NCBI RefSeq assembly: GCF_022271435.1
Contig: NZ_JAFIQY010000002.1
Span: 248,001 to 312,000, forward strand
Reading direction: 5' to 3'
Source of the DNA: Streptomyces monomycini
GTDB taxonomy: Bacteria; Actinomycetota; Actinomycetes; Streptomycetales; Streptomycetaceae
DNA: 64,000 nt
The notes under the pieces were generated by a model, which was not told the DNA's origin, did no database searches, and saw only the letters and a list, made by a program, of their open reading frames with translations. Below, piece by piece: positions 8,952 to 17,829 of the stretch (position 1 is the first letter of the stretch; the number at the start of each line of letters is the position of its first letter). The position numbers and the translations under genes are program-made.

Positions 8952-10616
8952 ATGGACATGAGCGCGGGCAACCGCAAGGGGATCGGCCTCTTCGCCCTGA
9001 CCATGATCGGCATCGGTTCGATCTTCGGCTCCGGCTGGCTCTTCGGCGCCGGTTCCGCCGCGCAGGTCGCGGGGCCCGCGGCGCTGGCCGCCTGGGTCAT
9101 CGGCGCCGTCTTCATCGGCATGATCGCGATGTCCTACGCGGAGGTCGGGGCCGCGTACCCGATCCCCGGCGGCATGGCCCGTTACGGCCACCTCTCGCAC
9201 GGCCCCGTGCTCGGCTTCCTGACCGGCTGGGCGGTGTGGATCGCGGTCGCCTCGCTGATCCCGATCGAGTCCATCGCCGCCACCCAGTACATGTCCTCCT
9301 GGGGCTTCGGCTGGGCCCAGGGCCTGGTCGACCCGGCCACCAACCACCTCACCCTGTCCGGAAGCGGCGTCGCGCTGCTGCTGACCTTCGTGCTGTGGCT
9401 GACCTGCTACTGGTCGGTCCAGCTGCTGGCCCGCGCCAACACGGTCCTGACGCTGGTCAAGTTCGCGATCCCGGTCCTGGCCGTGGCCGCGCTGATCGCC
9501 TCCGGGTTCCACACCTCGAACTTCACCGCGCACGGCGGCTTCGCCCCGTACGGCTGGCCGGCCGTGCTGACCGCCGTGACCACCTGCGGCGTGGTCTTCG
9601 CCTTCAACGGCTTCCAGGCCGTGGTCAACCTCGGCGGCGCCGCCAAGAACCCCGGCCGGGCCATCCCGGTCGCGCTGGTCGGCGCGCTCTCGCTGGGTCT
9701 GGTGATCTACCTGGCCCTGCAGACGGCGTTCATCGGCGCCGTACCGCCGGAGCAGCTGGCGCAGGCGGGCGGCTGGCACGGCGTGAACTTCAACTCGCCC
9801 TTCGCCGACCTGGCCAAGATCCTGATGCTGCACTGGGTCGTCACGATGCTCCAGTTCGGCGCCTTCATCTCGCCGGCCGGCTCCAACATCGCCAACGTCG
9901 CGTCCGCCGCGTACATGGTCCAGAACCTCGCCGAGACGGGCTTCTTCCCCAAGAAGCTGGCCGCCGTCCACCCGCGGTACGGCACCGCCCGGCCCGCGAT
10001 GTGGCTCAACCTCGGCTTCTCGGTCCTGTTGCTGGTCACCGTCGGCCACAGCTGGAACGCGCTGGCCAGCGTGGTCTCGGCGGCCATGGTGATCTCGTAC
10101 CTCATCGGCCCGATCGCGGTCGGCGTCTTCCGGCAGACCAGGCCGGACCTGCCGCGCCCGTTCCGGCTGCCCGCCGCGAAGGTGCTGTGCCCGGTCACCT
10201 TCGCCTTCGCCGCGTGCGCGCTGTACTGGTCGAAGTGGCCGGACACCGGCAAGGTCGCACTGCTGACGCTGGTGGCGGCGCCGGTCGCCGCGGTGGTGCT
10301 GTGGCGGCGCGGCGAGACGAATCTGCGCAGGCAGTTCGCGCCCGCCTGGTGGCTGGTCGGCTTCCTCGCGTGGATGTCCGCGGTGTCCGCGCTCGGCAGC
10401 CCGGACTTCGGCGGCCACGGCGTCATCCCCGGCGGCCTGGACATCGCCCTGGTCGCGCTCTCCGCCGTCGCCTTCTACTTCTGGGCCGTACGCGCCGGGG
10501 TCCGCGCCCACGAAACCGGTCTGACCGGCACCGACCCCGCCCTCGACACCGCGGCCGACTCCCCTGCGACGTCTGCCGTTGCGCCGGAGGACAACCGTCC
10601 GATGGCCTCCGTCTGA
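8952..10616 (+). CDS. APC-superfamily amino acid permease
   Basis: A 554-residue inner-membrane transporter with about 12 hydrophobic segments. The first helix carries the APC signature TMIGIGSIFGSGWLFG, where unwound Gly residues bind the substrate backbone, followed by the conserved GAAYPIPGGMARY region. The C-terminal about 40 residues are hydrophilic. The subfamily looks closest to YveA/YhdG-like acidic or neutral amino-acid permeases, but the substrate cannot be read from sequence. It lies between glyA and sdaA on the same strand, which makes serine or a related amino acid an attractive guess. An alternative ATG lies at 8958. Confidence 0.85.
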   Translation: MDMSAGNRKGIGLFALTMIGIGSIFGSGWLFGAGSAAQVAGPAALAAWVIGAVFIGMIAMSYAEVGAAYPIPGGMARYGHLSHGPVLGFLTGWAVWIAVASLIPIESIAATQYMSSWGFGWAQGLVDPATNHLTLSGSGVALLLTFVLWLTCYWSVQLLARANTVLTLVKFAIPVLAVAALIASGFHTSNFTAHGGFAPYGWPAVLTAVTTCGVVFAFNGFQAVVNLGGAAKNPGRAIPVALVGALSLGLVIYLALQTAFIGAVPPEQLAQAGGWHGVNFNSPFADLAKILMLHWVVTMLQFGAFISPAGSNIANVASAAYMVQNLAETGFFPKKLAAVHPRYGTARPAMWLNLGFSVLLLVTVGHSWNALASVVSAAMVISYLIGPIAVGVFRQTRPDLPRPFRLPAAKVLCPVTFAFAACALYWSKWPDTGKVALLTLVAAPVAAVVLWRRGETNLRRQFAPAWWLVGFLAWMSAVSALGSPDFGGHGVIPGGLDIALVALSAVAFYFWAVRAGVRAHETGLTGTDPALDTAADSPATSAVAPEDNRPMASV

Positions 10617-10739
10617 GAGTCTGTCCGCCGTCCGGGTTAGGCTCGACAGTCGGCGCAGAAACGTACCTCCCGTTTCGTCCGCACCTTTAGCCCCATTTGC
10701 TCCACCGTCCACCACGAGCAGACAAGGGAGTCCGCCACC

Positions 10740-12122
<1,383 letters not shown>

Positions 12123-12205
12123 GGGCCCTCCGGGCCCGGATCGCCGGCTGGCGGGGGCGCACGTCCCGCGCGCCCACAGGCCCGGCGGGCGAGGGCTGAG
12201 GGCGC

Positions 12206-12237
12206 GCTGCGGGGAGCCACCTGCGTGTCCCCGCAGC
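12206..12237. terminator. Bidirectional hairpin between convergent genes
   Basis: GCTGCGGGGA (12206-12215) pairs perfectly with TCCCCGCAGC (12228-12237), a 10-bp stem with a 12-nt loop. It separates sdaA (plus) from the HNH nuclease gene (minus). No U-run is present on either strand. Confidence 0.7.
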
Positions 12238-12276
12238 CCGGCCGGTGGGCGGCTCTTCCTTCCTCCGGCTGACTGC

Positions 12277-13287
12277 TCAAGCGCAGGCCTTCCCGACCTC
12301 TCGCAGGAACGCGGTCCAATGCGGTATTCGGCGGCCGGGGACCGCGTTCTGCAGGGTGCGGCGGAGGGTGGTGTGGAGGGGCCAGGGTGAGCGCATGATC
12401 GCTTCGTTGCGGCGGGCCAGGCGGGTCAGCTCGACGGGCTTCGGCATGCGGTCGCTCTTCTCGCGGTTGCACTGCGTGTGGGCCACGGCGAGGTTCCACA
12501 GGCTGTCCAGGTCGGGGCCGCGCCAGCCGCCGACACTGGCGAAGCGGCGCATCAGGGCGTGCGGGAAGACGTGGTCCACGGCGGTCGTCGTGCCGGAGTC
12601 CAACGGCTTGTCGCAAATGTGGCAGCGCCCGTGCTGGAACCCGGCCACGGCCTGGGCCACGCCGGTGACCGAGCGGCGCCGGTGCCGGTCCGTGACGTGC
12701 AGGGTGTCCAGGTCGACGTAGATGCCCTCCTTGATCAGGCTGCGGCCTATGCCGGTCGCGAAGCTGCTCTCCACGATGCTCCAGCGGGCGTCCAGCTCCG
12801 CGTGGAGCCCTCCCCGCTCGTACGAGCGCGCCACCTGCCCGAGGGCTTCGCTCAGCCGCACCGTGCGGTGGCGTCCGCGACCGGCGAGGTCGTAGAAGCG
12901 GTGCGGTGTCGCACCGCCGCCGTAGTTGTGGAACTTGCGCATGACCATTCCCGGAATCGACTGCTCCGCGGCGTCCAGCAGTCGGTCGGTGGGGCGGCCG
13001 AGCCGACGGGACTCCGCGCTCTCCTGCGCCGTGACGGTCAGGAAGTCCGTCGCGCCGAGCGCCTCTTCGCTCCCCGGCGCCTGCGGAGCCCGGCGTTCGA
13101 GGAACGCCATCGCGTACGAGGCGGCCAGGTCGCGCAGCGGGATTTCGGTGTGGCCCTGGGCCGCGTGGCGGAGCAGGGCGTCGCCGAGGGCGAATTTGTA
13201 GGTACGGGCGTTGCGTCCCAGCAGGATGACCATCCGCCACGATGCGCGGGCGGACGGGTCGGCGGCGTAGAAGTCGTCCTGGGTCAT
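12277..13287 (-). CDS. HNH endonuclease-domain protein, operon partner of a methyltransferase
   Basis: A 336-residue protein. The start at 13287 has AAGGAG upstream and overlaps the stop of the methyltransferase gene by ATGA, so the two are translationally coupled. The N-terminal about 200 residues are helical, with a GRNARTYKFALGDALL segment that I associate only loosely with HNH proteins from defence loci. The HNH module is at about 220-280: Cys222 and Cys225 (CHIC), VDH with His239, WNL with Asn265, and TQCNREKSD (Cys273, Asn274, Lys277), a zinc-stabilised beta-beta-alpha-metal nuclease core with its catalytic residues apparently intact. The target is unknown. Expression should follow the RecA-NDp-like promoter at 13974-13996. 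Confidence 0.8.
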   Translation of the reverse strand: MTQDDFYAADPSARASWRMVILLGRNARTYKFALGDALLRHAAQGHTEIPLRDLAASYAMAFLERRAPQAPGSEEALGATDFLTVTAQESAESRRLGRPTDRLLDAAEQSIPGMVMRKFHNYGGGATPHRFYDLAGRGRHRTVRLSEALGQVARSYERGGLHAELDARWSIVESSFATGIGRSLIKEGIYVDLDTLHVTDRHRRRSVTGVAQAVAGFQHGRCHICDKPLDSGTTTAVDHVFPHALMRRFASVGGWRGPDLDSLWNLAVAHTQCNREKSDRMPKPVELTRLARRNEAIMRSPWPLHTTLRRTLQNAVPGRRIPHWTAFLREVGKACA

Positions 13288-13967
13288 GTCCGCTCCTTTT
13301 CGAAGGCGAGGGACGACCAGTGGACGGTGTCGCGGCCGAGGTGGTCCGTGCCGGAGGTCTTCTGGAGTGGGCGCAGGCCGTGATGGGTGGCCAGGGCGAC
13401 GGTTTCGGGGGCGGGGATGTCGTGCATCCGGCGGTTCTCGGGCGGGGGGCCGTGCCGTAGCGAGATGAGCAGACGGCCGCCCGGGGCGAGGAGGGTGTGC
13501 AGGCGGTGCATCGCGGCCGGGCGGTCCGGCTCCTCCAGATGCATCCATACGGCGGAGAGGAGGATCGCGTCGAAGGTGCCGGCCGCTCCGTCGAGTCGGG
13601 CCAGGTCGGGCAGGGAGTCCGCCAGCCAGTGGATCGCCGGGGAAGGATGCAGGCGGCGGGCGACGCGGCGCAGTTCTGGTACGGGCTCGACGGCGAGGAC
13701 CTCGTGTCCGAGGGCGGCCAGGGCGGCGGCGTCCCTGCCGGTGCCCGCGCCGATGTCGGCCACGCGGGCAGGGGCCGTGGGCAGCAGGGGCAGGAAGTCC
13801 CGGTGCACGGTCTCGAAGCGGACGCTCTCGTACCGCTCGGCCAGTGCTTCCGCGGCCTGGGCGTAGTACGGCTGGACGCCCGGGGGTTCTCCGGCCGTCC
13901 GCTGTCGTGCGGCGCCGTCACCCCCGTCCGCTTCCCCGTTCGTCGTCGCTTCCCCGTTCGTCGTCAT
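13284..13967 (-). CDS. Class I SAM-dependent methyltransferase
   Basis: A 227-residue protein with a Rossmann methyltransferase fold. Motif I is ADIGAGTGRDAAALA (Asp71 onward), followed by an acidic strand end AVEP, the post-motif FDAILLSAVWMHLE and a C-terminal LISLRHG strand. There is no DPPY/NPPY motif, so it is not a typical DNA amino-methyltransferase; the acceptor is unknown (small molecule, protein and tRNA are all possible). The first residues contain a perfect 18-bp DNA duplication encoding TTNGEA twice. It overlaps the HNH gene by 4 bp. The ATG is 6 nt from a TAGTCT -10 box, so translation is probably leaderless. Confidence 0.85.
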   Translation of the reverse strand: MTTNGEATTNGEADGGDGAARQRTAGEPPGVQPYYAQAAEALAERYESVRFETVHRDFLPLLPTAPARVADIGAGTGRDAAALAALGHEVLAVEPVPELRRVARRLHPSPAIHWLADSLPDLARLDGAAGTFDAILLSAVWMHLEEPDRPAAMHRLHTLLAPGGRLLISLRHGPPPENRRMHDIPAPETVALATHHGLRPLQKTSGTDHLGRDTVHWSSLAFEKERT

Positions 13968-13973
13968 GCCCGC

Positions 13974-13996
13974 AGACTACGGCCCGGCACTGACAA
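13974..13996 (-). promoter_or_regulatory. RecA-NDp-type (PafBC) DNA-damage promoter
   Basis: On the minus strand TTGTCAGTG (13996-13988), an 8-nt spacer and TAGTCT (13979-13974) match exactly the actinobacterial LexA-independent damage promoter consensus TTGTCRGTG-N8-TAnnnT, known in mycobacteria to be driven by PafBC. The -10 box ends 6 nt before the methyltransferase ATG, so the message is predicted to be leaderless. Confidence 0.85.
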
Positions 13997-14023
13997 TCCC
14001 CGCCGACCTGCGTGTCCGGCCCC

Positions 14024-14287
14024 TCACTTGCCTATCTCCCAGGCGAACGGAGGCAGTTCGCGTGCCCGTAGGTAGACCTCCATGGCGCTGCCGGCGGGGA
14101 CGAACGGGTGGACCCGGGCGCCTTCGAGGCCGGCCAGGAGTCGGGCGCAGTGGTGGACGCAGCCCGCCACCTCGCGGCCGTGGGGGTAGATGAGCGTGGC
14201 CGCGTCGTGGGGGCCTTCGCACGGGGTCGGGTCCGGTGCCGGTGCGGCGGGGCAGCGTGGCTGTGCGCAGCGGTGTCGGTATTCCAT
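14024..14287 (-). CDS. Small Cys/His-rich hypothetical protein
   Basis: An 87-residue protein supported by an AGGGGGAG ribosome-binding site 7 nt before its ATG. Cysteines fall in pairs: CAQPRC near the N-terminus, CEG in the middle and CVHHC at about 43-47, suggesting metal binding. The middle reads like folded protein (DAATLIYPHGREVAGC, then LLAGLEGARVHPFV). I recognise no family. It ends 56 bp before the methyltransferase gene, but the intervening damage promoter makes it a separate unit or an optional read-through partner. Confidence 0.6.
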   Translation of the reverse strand: MEYRHRCAQPRCPAAPAPDPTPCEGPHDAATLIYPHGREVAGCVHHCARLLAGLEGARVHPFVPAGSAMEVYLRARELPPFAWEIGK

Positions 14288-14412
14288 GGAGGGCTCCCCC
14301 TGGGCGGACGGTGCGTGCGGTGCTGGTGGCCGGCGGCGGAGTGCCGGCGTTCACGGGGGTGTTGCTCGCCTGCGCGGTGGTCCATGCCTTCCTTGGGGAA
14401 CATCTGGGCTGG

Positions 14413-15174
14413 TCATGAACTGTTCGGGGGCTGTGTTGCGGCGGTGGGGGTGCGTGGGGTGGCAGGGGCGGGTGGGATCGGCAGGCGGCCTGTTCGTACG
14501 AGGTGGAGGGTGAGGGCGAGCCAGGCGGCGGCGAGCAGCCAGCCCGCGAGTACGTCGCCGGGCCAGTGGACGCCCAGGTAGACGCGTGTGGCGCCGACCG
14601 CCGCCGCCCAGATGCCGAGCAGGGCGCAGGCCAGGCGGCGGGTGGGTGTTCGGCGGGCGCGGGTCAGCACCGCCCACGCGAGGATGCCGGCCACCAGGAG
14701 GGACGTCGTGGAGTGGCCGGAGGGGAAGGAGTGGCCGGTGGCGCGGGCTGCCCAGTCGGCCTCGGAGGGGCGTGGGCGGCTGATCGGTTCCATCAGGCCG
14801 TAGCGGACCGCCTGGCCGAGGAGGAGGACGGTGAGGGCGGTGGCGGCCGCGCGCAGGCGCTCGCGCGTGTTCCGTCCGGCGAGTGCGCCCGCCAGGAGGG
14901 CCAGCGCGTACGGGACGGGGCCGGAGCCGGTGGCCGTGATCACGAGGGCGGCGGTGGCCACCGCGACCGGCCGGTGGGTCACGGCCCAGGTGTGCGCCGC
15001 ACGTTCGGGGCCGAGCGGGTCCCAGCCGTGCGCGGCGAGCAGCGCGGCGGTGGCGGCGAGGAGCAGGGCGCACAGCGCGGCGGCGAGGAGCGGGCCGAGG
15101 GTGCGGAGCCGGCCGGGGGCGCGGAGCGGGTCGGGGGCGCGCGGCCGTCGTGGGCGGGTTTCGGACGGCGTCAC
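14413..15174 (-). CDS. PAP2-family membrane phosphatase
   Basis: A 253-residue integral membrane phosphatase. The GTG at 15174 is chosen for its GGCGGAGG ribosome-binding site. About six hydrophobic segments carry the three-part PAP2 signature: SRPRPSE (motif C1, a truncated K/R-x6-RP), SFPSGHS (C2, with the acid-base His) and VGATRVYLGVHWPGDV (C3, with the nucleophilic His and Asp). Such enzymes dephosphorylate lipid phosphates, for example undecaprenyl pyrophosphate or phosphatidic acid, on the outer membrane face. The C-terminal tail is Pro/Thr-rich and disordered. Confidence 0.9.
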   Translation of the reverse strand: MTPSETRPRRPRAPDPLRAPGRLRTLGPLLAAALCALLLAATAALLAAHGWDPLGPERAAHTWAVTHRPVAVATAALVITATGSGPVPYALALLAGALAGRNTRERLRAAATALTVLLLGQAVRYGLMEPISRPRPSEADWAARATGHSFPSGHSTTSLLVAGILAWAVLTRARRTPTRRLACALLGIWAAAVGATRVYLGVHWPGDVLAGWLLAAAWLALTLHLVRTGRLPIPPAPATPRTPTAATQPPNSS

Positions 15175-15709
15175 GGGGCCTCCGCCGGGGGCAGGGAGAG
15201 CGCGGTGGTGGGCCGGGACGGGATGGGGCCGGCGGGGCGGTCGCCGTCGGGGTGTCGTGCGGCGTGCGTCATCCGGTAAGTCTGCCAAGGTCAGAGATGG
15301 TTCGTGCCGGACGGATGTGCCAGGGGCAACTTCGGGGGCGGGGATACGGGCCTCGCGCGCGATGTCGCGGCTCGGTGCGCCGCGCACGCCGGCGGGCGGC
15401 CGAAACGCGCGGGCGCCCGGTCTGGCCGAACACCGGCGGTTCTCTGACCGACACGCGCCCCCTTTGTGGCCGGACCGCGCGCCCCCTGCTCGAAATCGGG
15501 GCCCGAACCTCTACGTATCGCTACCGAAACGGTAGTCGATCATCCTCGGTCGAAGAACGTCAACCACGGCCGCACGCCCGGCAACAACGCGTTGATCAGC
15601 GGAAGTTCGCCGTCAGACACTGGCGCGAGGCGCCGTGGACATGTTGAACTGCTGATAACACCACGTGACGCATCGTAATCGATCGTTTTCGGTCGGCAGG
15701 AGGCCGCAC
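15175..15709. other. Divergent intergenic region with one small dyad
   Basis: 535 bases between the PAP2 gene (minus) and the lysozyme gene (plus). It holds a 6-bp inverted repeat CTACCG-AAA-CGGTAG at 15521-15535, which could be an operator. A relatively AT-rich stretch follows (about 15640-15695), including TTGAAC at about 15644, a plausible lysozyme promoter region. No gene is convincing. Confidence 0.5.
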
Positions 15710-16264
15710 ATGCTGCATGGCGTCGACGTCAGCTCCCACAACCCCTCGTACTCGGCGACCGGACTGGACTTCGTCGTCATCAAGGCGACGGAGGGCCGCT
15801 CGTACATCAACCCGCATCAGAACGCGCAGGCCGCCAAGGCCCGCCAGGCGGGCTGCGTGGTGGGCTTCTACCACTTCCTGTGGCCGGGCAACATCGCGGC
15901 GCAGGCGAAGTACTTCGTCGAGAAGTGCGCGTCCGTGGAAGGCGACCTGCTGGCGGCGGACTGGGAGCGCACCGGCGGCGGCACGTACGCGAACAACGCG
16001 CAGAAGGACCAGTTCCTGAAGGAGGTCAAGCGGCTGCGGCCCACACACCGGGTGCTCCTGTACTGCAACCGCGACTTCTGGCTCAACCACGACACGACCT
16101 CGTACGCCGGCGACGGCCTGTGGATCGCCGACTACGTCTCGGCAGGGCACCCGCGCATCAAGGCGCCGTGGCGCTTCCACCAGTACACGGACCGGCCGCT
16201 GGACAAGGACGTGGCCGACTTCCCGGACAGGGCCGCCCTGAAGGAATGGGCATCTCCGTCATAG
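15710..16264 (+). CDS. GH25 lysozyme (muramidase)-like protein without a signal peptide
   Basis: A 184-residue protein, essentially a bare glycoside-hydrolase-25 barrel. Recognised by GVDVSSHN near the N-terminus, the VVIKATEG strand, and AADWER carrying the catalytic D-x-E pair, then WIADYVS and FHQYTD. A perfect AGGAGG (15698-15703) sits 6 nt before the ATG. GH25 enzymes cleave the MurNAc-GlcNAc bond of peptidoglycan. Streptomyces lysozymes are usually secreted, but none of the upstream in-frame sequence encodes a signal peptide. Release by lysis, a non-classical route or an intracellular role are open. nadE follows 73 bp downstream. Confidence 0.87.
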   Translation: MLHGVDVSSHNPSYSATGLDFVVIKATEGRSYINPHQNAQAAKARQAGCVVGFYHFLWPGNIAAQAKYFVEKCASVEGDLLAADWERTGGGTYANNAQKDQFLKEVKRLRPTHRVLLYCNRDFWLNHDTTSYAGDGLWIADYVSAGHPRIKAPWRFHQYTDRPLDKDVADFPDRAALKEWASPS

Positions 16265-16337
16265 AGTCTGAGGAGTCCTGTCCGTACCAGCACCACGCAC
16301 CCCGCGTACCGCGCTGGCCTCGTCAGAAGGAGCAGCC

Positions 16338-17168
16338 GTGACCGACCCGGCGTCCACGTCCCAGCAGCAGGAGATCGCCCGGGATCTCCAGGTGTCCGCG
16401 TCGTTCGACGTCCAGGCGGAGATCGAACGCCGCGTCGCCTTCCTCACGGAACGGCTGACGACCACGGGCCTGCGCGCGCTCGTCCTGGGCATCAGCGGCG
16501 GCGTGGACTCCACCGCGGCCGGCCGGCTGTGCCAGCTGGCGGTGGAGCGGGCCCGTGACGCGGGGCACGACGCGACGTTCTACGCGATGCGGCTGCCGTA
16601 CGGGGTCCAGGCCGACGAGCACGACGCGCAGCTCGCGCTGGACTTCATCAAGCCCGACCAGGTGCTGACCGTCGACATCCGTCCGGCGAGCGACGCCATG
16701 CTGGAGGCCACGCTGGCCGGCGAGGTCGCCTTCCGGGACGAGCGGCACCAGGACTTCGTCCAGGGCAACATCAAGGCCCGGCAGCGGATGATCGCGCAGT
16801 ACGCGGTCGCGGGCGCCCAGGACGGCCTGGTCGTGGGCACCGACCACGCGGCCGAGGCGGTCTCCGGCTTCTTCACCAAGTACGGCGACGGCGCGGCGGA
16901 CGTGGTGCCGCTCACCGGTCTGACCAAGCGCCGGGTCCGGGCGCTCGCCGAGGCGCTGGGCGCCCCGGCCGAGCTGGTCCGCAAGGTGCCGACCGCCGAC
17001 CTGGAGACGCTGGACCCGGGCAAGCCGGACGAGGACGCCCTCGGTGTCACGTACAACGACATCGACGACTTCCTGGAGGGCAAGCCGGTCGGCGAGCAGG
17101 CGTACGAGGCGATCGTCCGCCGCTACCACGCCACGGCCCACAAGCGGGAGCTGCCGACGGCTCCCTGA
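16338..17168 (+). CDS. nadE: Ammonia-dependent NAD+ synthetase
   Basis: A 276-residue enzyme that adenylates nicotinate adenine dinucleotide and amidates it with ammonia to give NAD+, the last step of NAD synthesis. The ATP-pyrophosphatase P-loop is SGGVDS (53-58). [20 protein letters not shown] is also characteristic, as is PTADLE near the C-terminus. The length equals that of the single-domain NadE; no glutaminase (nitrilase) domain is present. The GTG start has GAAGGAG upstream. A TAGAGT box at 16262-16267 could be its -10 element. Confidence 0.96.
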   Translation: MTDPASTSQQQEIARDLQVSASFDVQAEIERRVAFLTERLTTTGLRALVLGISGGVDSTAAGRLCQLAVERARDAGHDATFYAMRLPYGVQADEHDAQLALDFIKPDQVLTVDIRPASDAMLEATLAGEVAFRDERHQDFVQGNIKARQRMIAQYAVAGAQDGLVVGTDHAAEAVSGFFTKYGDGAADVVPLTGLTKRRVRALAEALGAPAELVRKVPTADLETLDPGKPDEDALGVTYNDIDDFLEGKPVGEQAYEAIVRRYHATAHKRELPTAP

Positions 17169-17176
17169 GCGGGCGC

Positions 17177-17228
17177 GGACGGTGTGCGGGCGCGGGGGCC
17201 GGTCCTGGTCCCCGCGCCCGCGCCGTCC
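17177..17228 (+). terminator. Large hairpin after nadE
   Basis: GCGGGCGCGGGG (17186-17197) pairs perfectly with CCCCGCGCCCGC (17210-17221), and the flanks GGACGG (17177-17182) and CCGTCC (17223-17228) extend the stem around a small internal loop. It has no U-run but high stability. Confidence 0.75.
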
Positions 17229-17384
17229 TGCCCCGCCCCGTCGCCCGGCGTACGTCGCGCACGTCGCACGTCGCCTGCCTGACATGCTCCAGCCAGGGGA
17301 AGATCACCTGTGCGGTGCTCGAACGTGGCCCGCGGCGGGCAGGGACGGGGCATGCGAAGCCGTGAAACGCGCTCGGAAGATCGA

Positions 17385-17407
17385 CTGTCAGTGGGGGCCT
17401 CTACGCT
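17385..17407 (+). promoter_or_regulatory. RecA-NDp-like (PafBC-type) promoter
   Basis: CTGTCAGTG (17385-17393), 8-nt spacer, TACGCT (17402-17407). This matches the TTGTCRGTG-N8-TAnnnT consensus except for the first base. The ATG of the next gene is 7 nt downstream, so the message is probably leaderless. Confidence 0.7.
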
Positions 17408-17414
17408 CCGAAGC

Positions 17415-17762
17415 ATGGGTTACGCAGACCTGCGCGAACTCCAGACCGCGCTGACGACCGCATCCGACATCGCCTCCTCCCTCCAGGCGGCGCCCACCCG
17501 GCGGGACGCCGACCAGCTCGTCGACGTCCTGCGGCAGGCGCTGACCGCCGCCAGCTCGCTGAGCACGCTCACCGGCCCGACCGGCTGCGCCATACATCCG
17601 CACGGCGCGGTCGACCCGCTGTACGGCGACCCCGACGACCCGCTGCCCCCGGGGTACGGCCGGTGCCTGCTGTGCAACGACCGCCGCCGCCGTGCGGACG
17701 CCGGCCCGCACCAGCCGTACCACTGGGACCGGCAGGACCACTCGCTGCGCCGTAGCGCCTAG
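17415..17762 (+). CDS. Small Cys/His-containing hypothetical protein
   Basis: A 115-residue soluble protein. The first about 50 residues are helical (LRELQTALTTASDIASSLQ, then VDVLRQALTAASSL). A compact second part contains Cys58, His61, His63, Cys84 and Cys87 in a C-x-x-H-x-H and C-x-x-C arrangement (GCAIHPH, CLLCND) that looks like a zinc site, and ends in an Arg-rich tail. I do not recognise the family. The damage-type promoter directly upstream suggests a role when DNA is damaged; this is inference. Confidence 0.72.
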   Translation: MGYADLRELQTALTTASDIASSLQAAPTRRDADQLVDVLRQALTAASSLSTLTGPTGCAIHPHGAVDPLYGDPDDPLPPGYGRCLLCNDRRRRADAGPHQPYHWDRQDHSLRRSA

Positions 17763-17769
17763 ACGCGTC

Positions 17770-17800
17770 CACGCCTGCCGGGGGGCGCCCGGCAGGCGTG
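17770..17800. terminator. Bidirectional terminator between convergent genes
   Basis: CACGCCTGCCGGG (17770-17782) pairs perfectly over 13 bp with CCCGGCAGGCGTG (17788-17800) around a 5-nt loop. It sits between the small Cys/His protein gene (plus) and ccdA (minus). Confidence 0.85.
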
Positions 17801-17829
17801 CGGACGTGCCGTGGGCAGGGCCGGGCCGT

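Noticed and set aside
12277..13967. Calling the methyltransferase-HNH pair a type II restriction-modification system
   Set aside because: The methyltransferase has no DPPY/NPPY or PCQ motif and looks like a small-molecule or general class I enzyme, so DNA methylation is unsupported.
14236..14418. A 60-residue plus-strand frame with a hydrophobic end (small membrane protein?)
   Set aside because: It overlaps the better-supported 87-residue minus-strand gene, lacks a ribosome-binding site, and hydrophobic runs are common by chance in this composition.
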